DNA of 64,000 nt. Source: Polaromonas sp. P2-4. Its GTDB lineage: Bacteria; Pseudomonadota; Gammaproteobacteria; Burkholderiales; Burkholderiaceae_C. The notes beneath the pieces are model-generated. The model was not told the DNA's origin, made no database searches, and saw nothing but the letters and a program-made list of their open reading frames with translations. Shown here in pieces: positions 11,391 through 21,125 of the stretch. Within the stretch, counting starts at the first letter, position 1. Each line of letters begins with the position of its first letter. Made by a program: the position numbers and the translations under genes. The stretch covers positions 1,186,001-1,250,000 of the forward strand of contig CP087965.1 of the NCBI GenBank assembly GCA_024703855.1. The letters run 5' to 3'.

Positions 11391-11969
11391 TCAATCTTTG
11401 CGGTCAAAGCCCTGCTCGACCAGCCAGTCGGCACCCGCTTCTTGCTGGGCTTTCTCGTCGCCACTTCCATCGCCGTATTCATCAGCGTCAAACCCTTGCA
11501 GGCGATCGTCACCGTCATCATTGGCGGTTTCGTCATCGTCATCCGATTCGTCATGGTCATGTTGCCCGGCAGGCGCAGCACCCGGCTTGCCAGCCATGTA
11601 TTCCAGGCCGGTCGCTACCGCCAAAAACCACTCCCCGCCCGGCTGTTTCAGCACCACCTGGGCCAGGTCCTGGGCCCACGGGGTCAACCCAATGGCATCG
11701 GCCAGGCTGCCCCAATCTGGAAATTCATCCGCTTCACGACTGAGCAGGTCATCCATCACGGCCGGTAACTTGAAGTGAAAGCCTTGATGAAATATCACGG
11801 CCACCATCTCCGGGCTCAGTTCCATCATGTGGACCAAAAAATTGATCTCCTTGCGCTTGTCGGCCAGGCGCTGACGCAGTACATCGCGCCCTTCGGAGTC
11901 AAATCTCAGGTCATCCATTTCAGACTGGTAAGCCGAGCGCAGTTCGAGAAAAAACGGGGTGATCGTCAT
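11391..11969 (-). CDS. unrecognised protein with acidic tail, J-domain operon
   Basis: An intact frame of 192 residues that I do not recognise. The first 125 residues are a compact helical domain (LELRSAYQSEMDDLRFDSEG, PWAQDLAQVVLKQPGGEWF). Residues 136-185 are very rich in Asp, Glu and Gly (HDHDESDDDDETANDDGDDR), a low-complexity acidic tail. No signal peptide or membrane helix is seen. It starts 29 bp after the J-domain gene stop. Acidic tails of this kind are compatible with binding a basic partner or with chaperone-like behaviour, which is only inference. Confidence 0.62.
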   Translation of the reverse strand: MTITPFFLELRSAYQSEMDDLRFDSEGRDVLRQRLADKRKEINFLVHMMELSPEMVAVIFHQGFHFKLPAVMDDLLSREADEFPDWGSLADAIGLTPWAQDLAQVVLKQPGGEWFLAVATGLEYMAGKPGAAPAGQHDHDESDDDDETANDDGDDRLQGFDADEYGDGSGDEKAQQEAGADWLVEQGFDRKD

Positions 11970-11998
11970 GTCACAGGGTCCTTCGTGTCATGCACGTA

Positions 11999-12271
11999 TC
12001 AAAGCAATGGGGTGAAATAATTTTTCCAGATCTCCCGCGCCGTCTCGATCGGACTGTCGAGCAGATTGCGGCGCCGGTTATCGTCGTAGGCTTGGCGTTT
12101 GTCGGCATCGGAGAGCACCTCGTAAGCCTCTTGCACCGCCCGAAAACGCTGCCGCATCAGCGGCGGCGTTTTTGTCGGGATGTAAGAAAGACGCTTTCTG
12201 GCGAAACGCTTTTTGACATCGGCCAGCGTCGCAGCGCTGTTGAGCCCAAGGGTGGTGTAGTGATCAGTCAT
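11999..12271 (-). CDS. J-domain (DnaJ-like) co-chaperone
   Basis: A short 90-residue protein that is essentially one J-domain. It begins MTDHYTTLGLNSAATLADVKK and ends helix III/IV with RFRAVQEAYEVLSDADKRQAYDD. The catalytic HPD loop is not in the annotated frame: between about 12150 and 12205 the sequence reads YIPTK, but the neighbouring frame gives FLHPDKNAA. Two compensating indels therefore hide an intact HPD motif. J-domains stimulate Hsp70 ATPase activity and recruit substrates. This is the first gene of a four-gene operon, with a plausible -10 box upstream. Confidence 0.8.
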   Translation of the reverse strand: MTDHYTTLGLNSAATLADVKKRFARKRLSYIPTKTPPLMRQRFRAVQEAYEVLSDADKRQAYDDNRRRNLLDSPIETAREIWKNYFTPLL

Positions 12272-12373
12272 GTGAGCGCAAGCTTTTCCGTGGAACCAAA
12301 AGCTGTTGGCTCATACAAGATGCAGAGGGATTTCGTTTGACAGAGAGGTCGCGCCAAAGCGCGTAGCCGCTCG

Positions 12374-12379
12374 ATTATA
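12374..12379 (-). promoter_or_regulatory. possible -10 box of the J-domain operon
   Basis: A perfect TATAAT on the minus strand lies about 100 bp before the J-domain start in the gap between lolD and that gene. No convincing TTGACA lies at the right distance upstream, so this is tentative. Confidence 0.3.
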
Positions 12380-12414
12380 AATGCCCTACTCACCCCGGCG
12401 TTGGCAGGCGGCGC

Positions 12415-13098
12415 TCACACCCACGCCGACAACCGCCCCTCCACCAGCCTCAGAGGCCGCCCACACCGCGCCGCCAGCGCCTCGTCATGCGTCACCATGA
12501 CAAACGCCGTGCCCTGATCGTGGGCCAGTTGCAGCATCAGCTCAAACACGCCGTCGGCGGTCTTGCGGTCAAGGTTGCCGGTCGGCTCGTCGGCCAGCAC
12601 GCAGGCCGGCTGGGTGACCAGGGCACGCGCAATCGCCACGCGCTGACGCTCACCACCCGAGAGCTCGGCGGGACGATGGTGAATGCGGTCTTTGAGTCCG
12701 ACGGCGGCCAACATTTTGGTGGCGGTCTCTGCGGCCATTTCCGGCGTTTGGCGCCTGATCCACAGTGGCATGGCGACATTGTCGAGCGCACTGAATTCCG
12801 GCAGCAAATGGTGAAACTGGTAAACAAAGCCGAGGTGCTGGTTGCGCAATTCGCCTTGCTGGGCGGCTGACAGCGTTGAAAGGGTCTGGCCCTTGAGCTC
12901 GACCTGCCCGCTGGTCGGCGCATCCAGCCCGCCCATGAGGTGCAGCAAAGTGCTTTTGCCGGAGCCCGAGGCGCCCACAATGGCCAGCGTTTCACCCGCA
13001 TGCACCTGCAGGTCCACGCCGTGCAGCACGGTCAGGTCGATCATGCCTTCGTGAAAGCGCTTGGTGAGGCCTTTGGCTTGTAAGACAACTTCACTCAT
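12415..13098 (-). CDS. lolD: lipoprotein-releasing system ATP-binding protein LolD
   Basis: The 227-residue ATPase of the LolCDE machine, which extracts lipoproteins from the inner membrane for transfer to LolA. Walker A is GASGSGKST, the Lol-specific stretch [19 protein letters not shown] is present, the signature is LSGGERQR, and Walker B is [11 protein letters not shown]. The frame is intact and of normal length. It lies downstream of lolC on the same strand, separated by a roughly 215 bp palindromic repeat that interrupts an otherwise tight operon. Confidence 0.93.
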   Translation of the reverse strand: MSEVVLQAKGLTKRFHEGMIDLTVLHGVDLQVHAGETLAIVGASGSGKSTLLHLMGGLDAPTSGQVELKGQTLSTLSAAQQGELRNQHLGFVYQFHHLLPEFSALDNVAMPLWIRRQTPEMAAETATKMLAAVGLKDRIHHRPAELSGGERQRVAIARALVTQPACVLADEPTGNLDRKTADGVFELMLQLAHDQGTAFVMVTHDEALAARCGRPLRLVEGRLSAWV

Positions 13099-13113
13099 GA
13101 GTACCCCAAAAGG

Positions 13114-13328
13114 CTTCTAGAAATTCGATTATCGGGATGCAGAGTGAGGCGCACGGAGCGCAGTAGGTTATTGGGGTCAGACGCCAATTTCGCTGCGGTG
13201 CGTCGCACCGCACCCTTCAGGCGTGCCGAAGGCACGGTGAATTTGGACTCTGACCCCAAAAACCTGCGTGAGGATTCCGAGCACCGCGCAACGAAGCTAT
13301 GCGCCCTGAGAATCGGATTTATAGAAGT
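13114..13328. repeat. palindromic repeat element, family C copy 1
   Basis: Sits between lolC and lolD. The outer arms (TCTAGAAATTCGATTATCGG at the left, GAATCGGATTTATAGA at the right) are imperfect inverted repeats. An 89 bp core (13171-13259) is bounded by TTGGGGTCAG and CTGACCCCAA. A second copy is at 38608-38808. The two copies have the same outer orientation, but their cores are reversed relative to each other. GGGGTCAGA-type ends recall REP elements mobilised by RAYT transposases; no such transposase is in the window. Confidence 0.8.
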
Positions 13329-13332
13329 CTTT

Positions 13333-14590
13333 TCACTCATAACGCAGGGCCTCCGCCGGGTTCACGCGGCTGGCACGCCAGCTGGGGTAGATGGTGGCCA
13401 GAAAAGCCAGCACCAGCGAGATGACGACAATCGGCATGATGTCGGCGTACTGCGGCTCGCTGGGCATGCGGCTGATCAGGTAGATGTCTTTGGGCAGGAA
13501 GCTGGCGTTGAGCAAACGCTCCAGCGCCGGCACGATCACGTCGATATTGAGGGCGATGCCCAAGCCCAACAGCAGGCCCGAGAAGGTACCGATCACGCCG
13601 ATCATCGCGCCCTGCACGACAAAAATCCCCATGATGCTTTTCGGGCTGGCACCCAGCGTGCGCAAAATCGCGATGTCGGCGCGCTTGTCGGTCACCGTCA
13701 TGACCAGCGTGCTGACCAGGTTGAAGGCCGCCACTGCGACGATCAGCGTGAGAATGATAAACATCATGCGTTTTTCAAGCTGCACGGCGGCAAACCAGGT
13801 TTTGTTTTGCCGCGTCCAGTCGTGAATCAGCAAGTCGCCACTCAGGCTTCTGGACAGCTCCAGCGCCACTTCGCGCGCCTGGTGCAGGTCTTTGAGCTTG
13901 ATGCGGATGCCGGTCGGCCCTTCGAGCCGGAAAATCTTGGCCGCATCGTCCTGGTGCAGCATCACCAACGCCGAGTCGTATTCAAAGTGGCCGGAGTCAA
14001 ACGTACCCACCACCGTCATCTGCTTCAAGCGCGGCACCACGCCGGCTGGCGTCACTTGGCCGCTGGGCGCGATCAGCGTAACGGTGTCGCCTTCGCGCAC
14101 GCCCATGGAGCGCGCCAGCTCACCGCCCAGCACCACACCAAAGCCGCCACTCACCAGCTTGGGAAAGGCCGTGTCTTTCAGCTGCACCTGCAAGGTCGGT
14201 CACCTGGCCTTCCAGCGCCGGGTCAATGCCGCGCACCAGCGTGCCCTTCATGTCTTCACCGCGCGCCAGCAGGGCCTGCGCGGCAATGAAGGTGGCCGCG
14301 CCCACCACCTGCGGATTGGCCCGGATTTCTGCCAGGGTTTTTTGCGGATCAGGCAAGGCCGTGCCGTTGGGGGCGAACACCTCGATGTGCGAGATCACGC
14401 CCAGCATGCGGTCGCGGACTTCTTTTTGAAAGCCGTTCATCACGCTCAGCACAATGATCAGCGCCGCCACACCCAGCGCAATGCCCAGCATGGAGACACC
14501 CGAAATAAAGGAGATAAAGCCGTTGCGCCGGGTGGCGCGGCCGGCGCGGGTGTAGCGCCAGCCCAAAATCAGCTCGTAAGGAATTTGCAT
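13333..14590 (-). CDS. lolC: lipoprotein-releasing system permease LolC/LolE
   Basis: The inner-membrane permease of the Lol system, about 418 residues. The N-terminal part (MQIPYELILGWRYTRAG, then helix GVSMLGIALGVAALIIVLSV) and the C-terminal part (MMFIILTLIVAVAAFNLVSTL, LRTLGASPKSIMGIF, SWRASRVNPAEALRYE) match LolC/E family landmarks. A single base change near 14195 (in ...EGQVTDL / QVQLKD...) breaks the frame and is probably a sequence error because the gene is normally essential. It is followed by repeat copy 1 and lolD. Confidence 0.87.
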
Positions 14591-14645
14591 AGCGCAGATT
14601 GTGGCATCCCGGATGCGCCACAGGCGCTTACGGGACAATGGCCCC

Positions 14646-15661
14646 ATGCCAGCCGCTCCCCCATTCCCACCTGCATCCCAGCCATCCGCGCGCCATCACC
14701 TGCTGATTCCGTTTGCGGTCTGCAGCGCCGAAGCATGGCTGCCGACCATGAAAGCCCTGCCACGAGACAGCACGCGCCACCTCGGCCAGTTGCTGCAGGG
14801 CATGAAGCTGGTGCACACGGATGCGGGCAATATGCACGATTTGCACACGCTGTCGCCGCCCCATGAGTGGGCGCTGGCGCGGGCGCAGGGCCTGGTCACA
14901 GCGGAAACCCCTGACGGCCTGATTCCCTGGGCAGCCAAAGACGCCACTGAGCACTTGCATGCCGACGGCAGCAAGGCCTGGGCCTGGATCACGCCCTGCC
15001 ACTGGGCCATGGGCCGTGAGCACGCGACCCTGGCCGACCCGGCCGCACTGGCGCTGCGTGAGGACGAATCCCGCGCCCTGCTGGCGGCCATGCAGCCTTA
15101 TTTTGAAACCGATGGCATCACCCTGCATTACCTGCGGCCCGAGCGCTGGCTGGCCGAGGGCGAGATGTTTCTGCAACTTGCCCGCGGCCTCGCTGGACCG
15201 GGTGCTGGGCCGCAATGTGGATGCCTGGCTGCCCGATGCGAAGAGTGCCCGCACCCTGCGACGGCTGCAAAACGAAATGCAGATGCTGCTCTACACGCAT
15301 CCGCTGAACGATGCGCGCGGCCCAGCGCCAGTTGCCGGTGAATTCGTTCTGGCTCAGCGGCACGGGCGCATTACCCGTATCGCAAATCTCCGTGATAAAG
15401 AGCGAAATCAGCATACCGCGCAGCCTGGCCCAGGCGGTTTTTAACGACGACTGGGCCGCCTATGCCCAGGCCTGGGCCGCGCTGGATGCTGGCGAGGTGG
15501 CCCAGCTGCTGGCCCGCCAGCGCGCCGGCGAAACCGTGCGGCTGACCCTGTGCGGCGAGCGCGGTGCGCAAACCCTTGAAAGCAGCCGAATCGGCCTTTT
15601 CACCAAAATTTCTAGCCTTTTACGCCCCAAGCCCATATGGTACGGGCGCGAACAGCTATAA
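14646..15661 (+). CDS. RpfE-like regulatory/phosphoglycerate mutase-like protein (frame-disrupted)
   Basis: About 335 residues across two frame changes near 15180 and 15320. It begins MPAAPPFPPASQ, then HHLLIPFA, and has VHTDAGNMHDLHTLSPPHEW, FETDGITLHYLRPERWL and LPVNSFWLSGTGAL, the conserved segments of the family annotated as RpfE-type or phosphoglycerate mutase-like in beta- and gammaproteobacteria. The biochemical role is unclear. As in Xanthomonas, it lies next to recJ. The last 20 or so codons run into a dispersed repeat (15610-15672), so the natural C-terminus may have been altered. It is divergent from lolC. Confidence 0.65.
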
Positions 15662-15672
15662 AAATCATAGCG
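15610..15672. repeat. dispersed repeat family A
   Basis: Contains GGTACGGGCGCGAACAGCTA followed by an AT-core hairpin (GCTATAAAAATCATAGC) at the 3' end of the rpfE-like gene. Related copies lie at 17409-17480, 23522-23590, 31217-31250, 36813-36857, 45570-45606 and 58141-58190. Confidence 0.7.
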
Positions 15673-15686
15673 AATTAAAAACACAT

Positions 15687-17408
15687 ATGAAAATACAAGT
15701 ACGCGACGTGCCACCGCGCAGCGTCTGGGCGCTGCAGCAGGCCGGCATTCATCCCTTGCTGGCGCAGCTTTATGCGGCGCGCGGGGTTCATTCGATGGAC
15801 GAACTCGACGATGGCTTGGCCAAACTGCTGCCACCGGCCTCGCTGCGCGGCACGCGCTGAAGCCGCCCAGCTGCTGGCCGATGCCATGGCCGCCGGGCAA
15901 AAATCTGCGTGGTCGCCGACTACGACTGCGACGGCGCCACCGCCTGCGCCGTGGCCTTGCGCGGCCTGCGCCTGTTGGGCGCGCAACATGTGAGCTACCT
16001 GGTGCCCGACCGGGTGATCGACGGCTACGGCCTGACCGCGCCGATTGCCGAGCGCGTCAAGGTCACGGGCGCTGACCTGCTGGTCACCGTGGACAACGGC
16101 ATTGCCAGCATCGACGGCGTGGCGCGCGCCAAGGCGCTGGGCATGCAGGTGCTGGTGACCGACCACCACCTGCCCGCACTGAAGGACGGGCAAGTGCTGC
16201 TGCCCGCCGCCGACGTGATCGTCAACCCGAATCAGCCTGATTGCAGTTTCGAAAGCAAATCGATGGCCGGTGTGGGCGTGATGTTTTATGTGCTGCTGGC
16301 GCTGCGCGCCGAACTGCGCGAGCGTGGCGCATTCACCGCACAAAATCAGCCCAAGCTGGATACGCTGCTGCCGCTGGTGGCCTTGGGCACGGTGGCCGAT
16401 GTCGTCAAGCTCGATGCCAACAACCGCCGGCTGGTCGCCCAGGGCCTCAAACGTATCCGGACCGGTCATTTACCGGCGGGGCTGGCCAGCCTGTTCCTGG
16501 CGGCGGGCCGCAAGGCCACCGTCGCCACCACCTTTGATTTTGGTTTTGCACTGGGCCCGCGTATCAATGCGGCAGGCCGCCTGAGTGACATGACCCTGGG
16601 CATCGAATGCCTGCTGACCGACGACGCGGCGCGTGCCGACGAGCTGGCCAAAATGCTGGACGGCATCAACCGCGAACGCCGTGACATCGAGGCCGGCATG
16701 CGCGAGCAGGCGCAACTGGCGGCTGACGCGATGATTGACGAGGATGAGGAGCCGCCCCCGCGATTGCCATCTTTGACCCCGATTTCCACGAAGGCGTGGT
16801 CGGCATCGTCGCCTCGCGCATCAAGGACAAACTGCACCGCCCCACCTTTGTCTTTGCCGCCAGCCAGGCGCCAGGCAAGGAGCATGAACTCAAGGGCTCC
16901 GGCCGCTCGATTCCCGGTTTTCACCTGCGTGACGCACTGGATCTGGTGGCCAAGCGCCAACCCGGCGTGTTGCTGCGTTTTGGTGGCCACGCCATGGCCG
17001 CCGGCTGCACCATTGCCGAAGAGCAGTTCGAGGTGTTCGAACAAGCACTGCAGCAAGTCGCCCACGAGTGGCTGGACGCCGCCACGCTGACGCGCCGCCT
17101 CGACACCGACGGCCCGCTGGCCCCCGAATACCGGCGTGCCGACCTGGTGGACACCTTGCACAAGGAAGTCTGGGGCCAAGGTTTTGCCGCCCCAACCTTC
17201 AGCGAAGAAGTCGAGGTGGTGTCGCAGCGCCTGGTCGGGGAAAAACACCTGGCGCTCAAGCTCAAGCACCAGGGCCAGCCGGTGGACGGCATCTGGTTTG
17301 GCCACACCGACCCCCTGCCCGCGCGTGAAGCTGGCCTTCCGGCTGGATGCGGACGAGTGGCAGGGCGTGAAACGGGTGCGGTTTTTGGTGGAAGCGGCTG
17401 AAATTTAA
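15687..17408 (+). CDS. recJ: single-stranded-DNA-specific exonuclease RecJ (frame-disrupted)
   Basis: A 5'-3' ssDNA exonuclease used in recombination and mismatch repair. The DHH-family motifs are present: VVADYDCDGATA (motif I), TVDNGIAS, TDHHLP (motif III DHH), then LVALGTVADVV and, in the DHHA1 domain, GSGRSIPGFHLRDAL and LRFGGHAMAAGCT. Frame changes occur near 15860, 15905, 16760 and 17325, all repairable by single-base edits, giving about 572 residues, close to family length. The ATG at 15687 begins MKIQVRDVPPRSVWAL. The gene follows the rpfE-like gene by 25 bp. Confidence 0.87.
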
Positions 17409-17480
17409 GCGTTTTAGGGCTCTAGCCCATGTAACACGAGTACAAGCAGCTATTTAATTGATAGCAACTCCAGCCTTTTG
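17409..17480. repeat. dispersed repeat family A
   Basis: Immediately after the recJ stop. Contains CTAGCCCATGTAACACGAG and the hairpin core GCTATTTAATTGATAGC. May act as a terminator-like structure after recJ. Confidence 0.65.
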
Positions 17481-17607
17481 ACGGGTAAGGAACGCACCGG
17501 AATAGCACGCGCCGTGGACGCCTGGGCACCAAGAGCAGGCAATTTGTACACAATCCCGACCAGGATCGCATACAAAAACTGGCACAACCCTTGCTCAAAG
17601 GGCTGGC

Positions 17608-18672
17608 ATGAACGCCCTTGCCAGCCCCCGCCCGCCGCCATTGAGGCCATTGCGCTGACCAAACGCTATGCGCCGCAGGACAAGCCTGCGGTGGACGGCA
17701 TCAACCTGCGCATTGCCAGCGGCAGCTACTGCTGCCTGCTCGGGCCTTCGGGCTGCGGCAAAAGCACCACGCTGCGCATGATGGCGGGCCACGAATCCGT
17801 CACCAGCGGGGACATCCTCCTCGAAAACCGCAACATCACCGACCTGCCTGCCGCCAGCCGGGGCACCGCCATGATGTTCCAGAGCTTTGCGCTGTTTCCT
17901 CACCTGTCCGCGCTGGACAACGTGGCCTTCAGCCTGAAGATGAAAGGCGTGGACAAGGCCGGGCGCCACCAGCAGGCCAAAGACCTGCTGGACCGGGTGG
18001 CCATGGGCCACCTGGCGGAGCGCAAGCCGGCCGAACTCTCGGGCGGCCAGCAGCAGCGCGTGGCCCTCGCACCGCGCTGATCACGCAGCCGCGTGTGCTG
18101 CTGCTCGACGAGCCGCTGTCGGCGCTCGACCCTTTTTGCGCATCCAGATGCGCGCCGAGCTGCGGCGCTGGCAGAAGGAGCTTGGCCTGACCTTCATTCA
18201 CGTCACCCACTCGCAGGAAGAGGCCATGGCGCTGGCCGACACCATGGTGGTGATGAACCACGGGTTGATCGAACAGGTGGGTTCACCCCATGAGATCTAC
18301 AACCGCCCCGCCAGCGAATTCGTTGCCCGCTTCATGGGCGGGCACAACGTGCTCGACACGCCGGCGGGCAAGATCGGCGTGCGCACCGACCACATGCAGG
18401 TCACCCCGGCCGGCCAGGCGGCGCCCGATGCGCCGCACAACCGGCGTGCCGTAGTCACCGATGTCGAATACCAGGGCACCCATGTGCTGCTGGGCCTGCA
18501 AAACCCGCGGGTGTCCCCAACCGCCCACACCACGGCCGAGTTGTCGGTGATGGTGCCGGAGGCGGCGTTTGCGGCCCGGCCCTATGCGCCCGGTGACACC
18601 GTTCAGCTGTCGTGGGCGCCCGAGGCGGCCCACACGCTGCAGCCCGCCCCTCAACCTGCGGCGATGGCCTGA
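17608..18672 (+). CDS. polyamine-type ABC transporter ATP-binding protein (frame-disrupted)
   Basis: ATPase of the second importer. Walker A GPSGCGKSTTLRMMAG, Q-loop MMFQSFALFPHLSAL, signature LSGGQQQRVAL, Walker B LLLDEPLSALDP and H-loop VTHSQEEAMALAD are visible in order, followed by a short TOBE-like tail. Frame changes near 17635, 18067 and 18130 are each fixed by one base. The ATG at 17608 gives MNALASP before the domain. Unlike the first operon, the ATPase here precedes the binding protein. About 354 residues. Confidence 0.83.
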
Positions 18673-18763
18673 GGGCCCCGCATTTCCTGTTCCCTGTTTC
18701 CGCTCCCTGTTTTCAACCGTCCCTTCGCAAGAAGATTTCACCAAGCCACCAGGAGTTTTCACC

Positions 18764-20059
18764 ATGTCCGACGCTCTTCCTGATCAAAAGACACCGCCAC
18801 TGACAGCACAATCGGCGGCCTGCCGCGCCGCTCCCTGCTCAAGGGCACGGCCGGCATTCTGGCCACGGGCATCTTTCCTGCCGTCCATGCGCAGGAAAAA
18901 ATCGTGCTGCGCTACCTGGGCACCGCGGTCAACCAGGACAAGGCCATTGCCGAGAAGTTCAAGGCCGACACCGGCATCACCATCCAGTACGTGGCCGTCA
19001 CCACCGACGACGTGACCAAACGCGCCGTGACCGCGCCCAACAGTTTTGACCTGATCGACACCGAGTACTTCTCGCTCAAGAAGATCGTGCCCACCGGCAA
19101 CCTGAAAGGCATAGACACCAGGCGCATCAAGAACGCCGGCAAGATCACCCCGCTCTTCACCAGCGGCACCGTTGCGGGCAAGGCCGTGGGCGACCAGGGC
19201 ACCGCGCCCAAGAAGGTGATTTACCTGGAAGGCGAGAAAAGCAAGGTCTTCGCCAAGAGCCCAACGCAGTTCATGTCGCTCATTCCCACGGTTTACAACG
19301 CCGACACGCTGGGCATACGCCCCGACCTGATCAAGCGCCCGATCAACTCCTGGGCCGAGTTGCTGAACCCCGAGTTCAAGGGCAAGGCGGCCATCCTGAA
19401 CATTCCTTCCATCGGCATCATGGACGCCGCCATGGTGGTCGAGGCCAAGGGCATCTACAAGTACCCGGACAAGGGCAACATGACCAAGAAGGAAATCGAC
19501 CTGACGATCGCCACCTTGATCGAGGCCAAGAAAGCCGGCCAGTTCCGCGCGCTGTGGAAGGACTTCAACGAGTCGGTCAACCTGATGGCCTCGGGCGAAG
19601 TGGTGATCCAGTCCATGTGGTCGCCCGCCGTGACGGCCGTGCGCACCAAGGGCATCGCCTGCAACTTCCAGCCGCTCAAGGAAGGCTATCGCGCCTGGGC
19701 CGCCGGCTTCGGCCTGCCTGCCACGCTGTCGGGCAAAAAGCTTGACGGCGCCTATGAGTTCATCAACTGGTTCCTCGACGGGTGGGCCGGCGCCTACCTC
19801 AATCGCCAGGGTTACTACAGCGCCGTGCTGGAAACCGCCAAGGCCAAGATGGAAGCCTACGAGTGGGCCTACTGGATGGAAGGCAAGCCCGCCTCGCAAG
19901 ACATCAAGAGCCCCAACGGCGACGTGCTGGCCAAGACCGGTTCGGTGCGCGACGGCGGCAGCTACGAAGCCCTGCATGGGCGGCATCGCCTGCTGGAACG
20001 CCGTGATGGATGAAAACAACTACATGGTCCAGAAATGGAATGAATTTGTAGCAGCGTAG
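18764..20059 (+). CDS. ABC transporter substrate-binding protein with Tat signal (frame-disrupted)
   Basis: A PotD/PotF-class extracellular solute-binding protein of about 431 residues. An AGGAG lies before the ATG at 18764. After a frame change near 18800 the leader reads LPRRSLLKGTAGILATGIF, a twin-arginine signal ending at VHAQE, so export is probably by Tat. The long intact middle includes YLGTAVNQDKAIAEKFKADT and LKEGYRAWAAGFGLPATLSG. A second change near 19975 restores the tail MGGIACWNAVMDENNYMVQK. The ligand is not known; the neighbouring racemase-like gene hints at an amino acid or hydantoin-like compound rather than a polyamine. Confidence 0.82.
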
Positions 20060-20078
20060 AGATATGCACACCCCTGTT

Positions 20079-20170
20079 GCCGTTCACTGCGTGTAACGGC
20101 CTCTCCCTTGCAGGGGACGACAGCTGCGGCCCGGCGAAGCCGGTTCCGCGCTGTCTTGGAACAGGCTTCG
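20079..20170 (+). promoter_or_regulatory. two intergenic hairpins between binding protein and permease
   Basis: The 151 bp gap after the binding protein holds a short hairpin (GCCGTT 20079-20084 with AACGGC 20095-20100). It also holds a 13 bp stem with one mismatch (20135-20147 with 20158-20170, CGAAGCCGGTTCC type). There is no T-run. Hairpins at this place commonly make the binding protein more abundant than the permeases by stabilising the upstream mRNA or by partial termination; that role is inferred here. Confidence 0.45.
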
Positions 20171-20210
20171 CTTCGCTCGCCCTAGACAGGCTCTTTTACC
20201 TTAGATATTT

Positions 20211-21125
20211 ATGAGTGCTCCTGCTACCGCTGCACATTCCGCCCCGGCTAAGGCGCCTGGGCGTGCGCTGGCCGCGTGGTGGCAGGCCATGCCGCTGACG
20301 GCGGTGTTTGTGCTGTTTTTCCTCATCCCACTGGCGCTGGTCCTGATGGTCAGCTTCTGGGATTTCAATGAATACGAGCTGCTGCCCGGTTTCACGCTGA
20401 AGAATTACCTCTCCATCTTCGAAGGCTGCGGCAACACCTCCGACCTGTGCGTCACCTTCAAGACCTACCTGTCGACCTTCAAGTTCAGTTTTCTGGTCTG
20501 GCTGATCACGCTGGTGACCGGCTTTGCCGTGTCGTATTTCCTGGCTTTTTACGTGCGCTCGCAAGCCGTGCAAACGCTGCTGTTCGTGCTGTGCACGATT
20601 CCCTTCTGGACCTCCAACGTGATCCGCATGATCTCGTGGGTGCCGCTGCTGGGCCGCAACGGCCTGGTCAACCAGAGCCTGACGGGCCTGGGCGTGGTGA
20701 AGCAACCCGTCGAGTGGCTGCTGTTCTCCGACTTTTCGGTGGTGCTGGCGTTTGTGCACCTCTACACCATGTTCATGATCGTTCCGATTTTCAATTCGAT
20801 GATGCGCATAGACCGCAGCCTGATCGAAGCGGCCAACGACAGCGGCGCCTCGGTCTGGCAAACGCTGTGGAACGTCATCGTGCCGCTGTCGCGCACGGGC
20901 ATCATCATCGGCTCCATCTTCGTTATCACCATCGTGATGGGCGACTTCGTCACCATCGGTGTCATGGGCGGCCAGCAGATCGCCTCCATCGGCAAGATCA
21001 TCCAGGTGCAGACGTCCTACCTGCAGTTCCCGCTGGCCGCCGCCAATGCCGTGATCCTGCTGGCGCTGGTGCTGATGATCATCTGGGCGCTGACGCGGCT
21101 GGTCGACATCCGAAAAGAACTCTGA
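20211..21125 (+). CDS. ABC transporter permease (PotB-like)
   Basis: An intact 304-residue inner-membrane permease. The first helix is MPLTAVFVLFFLIPLALVLMV, and a periplasmic loop with Cys residues (SIFEGCGNTSDLCVTF) follows. The coupling loop is EAANDSGASVWQTLWNVIVP. It ends two bases before the next permease start. It belongs to the second importer operon (ATPase, binding protein, permease, permease, regulator, racemase-like). Confidence 0.88.
   Translation: MSAPATAAHSAPAKAPGRALAAWWQAMPLTAVFVLFFLIPLALVLMVSFWDFNEYELLPGFTLKNYLSIFEGCGNTSDLCVTFKTYLSTFKFSFLVWLITLVTGFAVSYFLAFYVRSQAVQTLLFVLCTIPFWTSNVIRMISWVPLLGRNGLVNQSLTGLGVVKQPVEWLLFSDFSVVLAFVHLYTMFMIVPIFNSMMRIDRSLIEAANDSGASVWQTLWNVIVPLSRTGIIIGSIFVITIVMGDFVTIGVMGGQQIASIGKIIQVQTSYLQFPLAAANAVILLALVLMIIWALTRLVDIRKEL

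Noticed and set aside
13144..14289. 381-codon plus-strand frame across the family C repeat and lolC
   Set aside because: It begins in the palindromic repeat and continues antisense to lolC; no motif supports it.
18784..20019. 411-codon minus-strand open frame opposite the second binding protein
   Set aside because: Antisense shadow; the plus strand has a coherent solute-binding protein and an AGGAG before its start.
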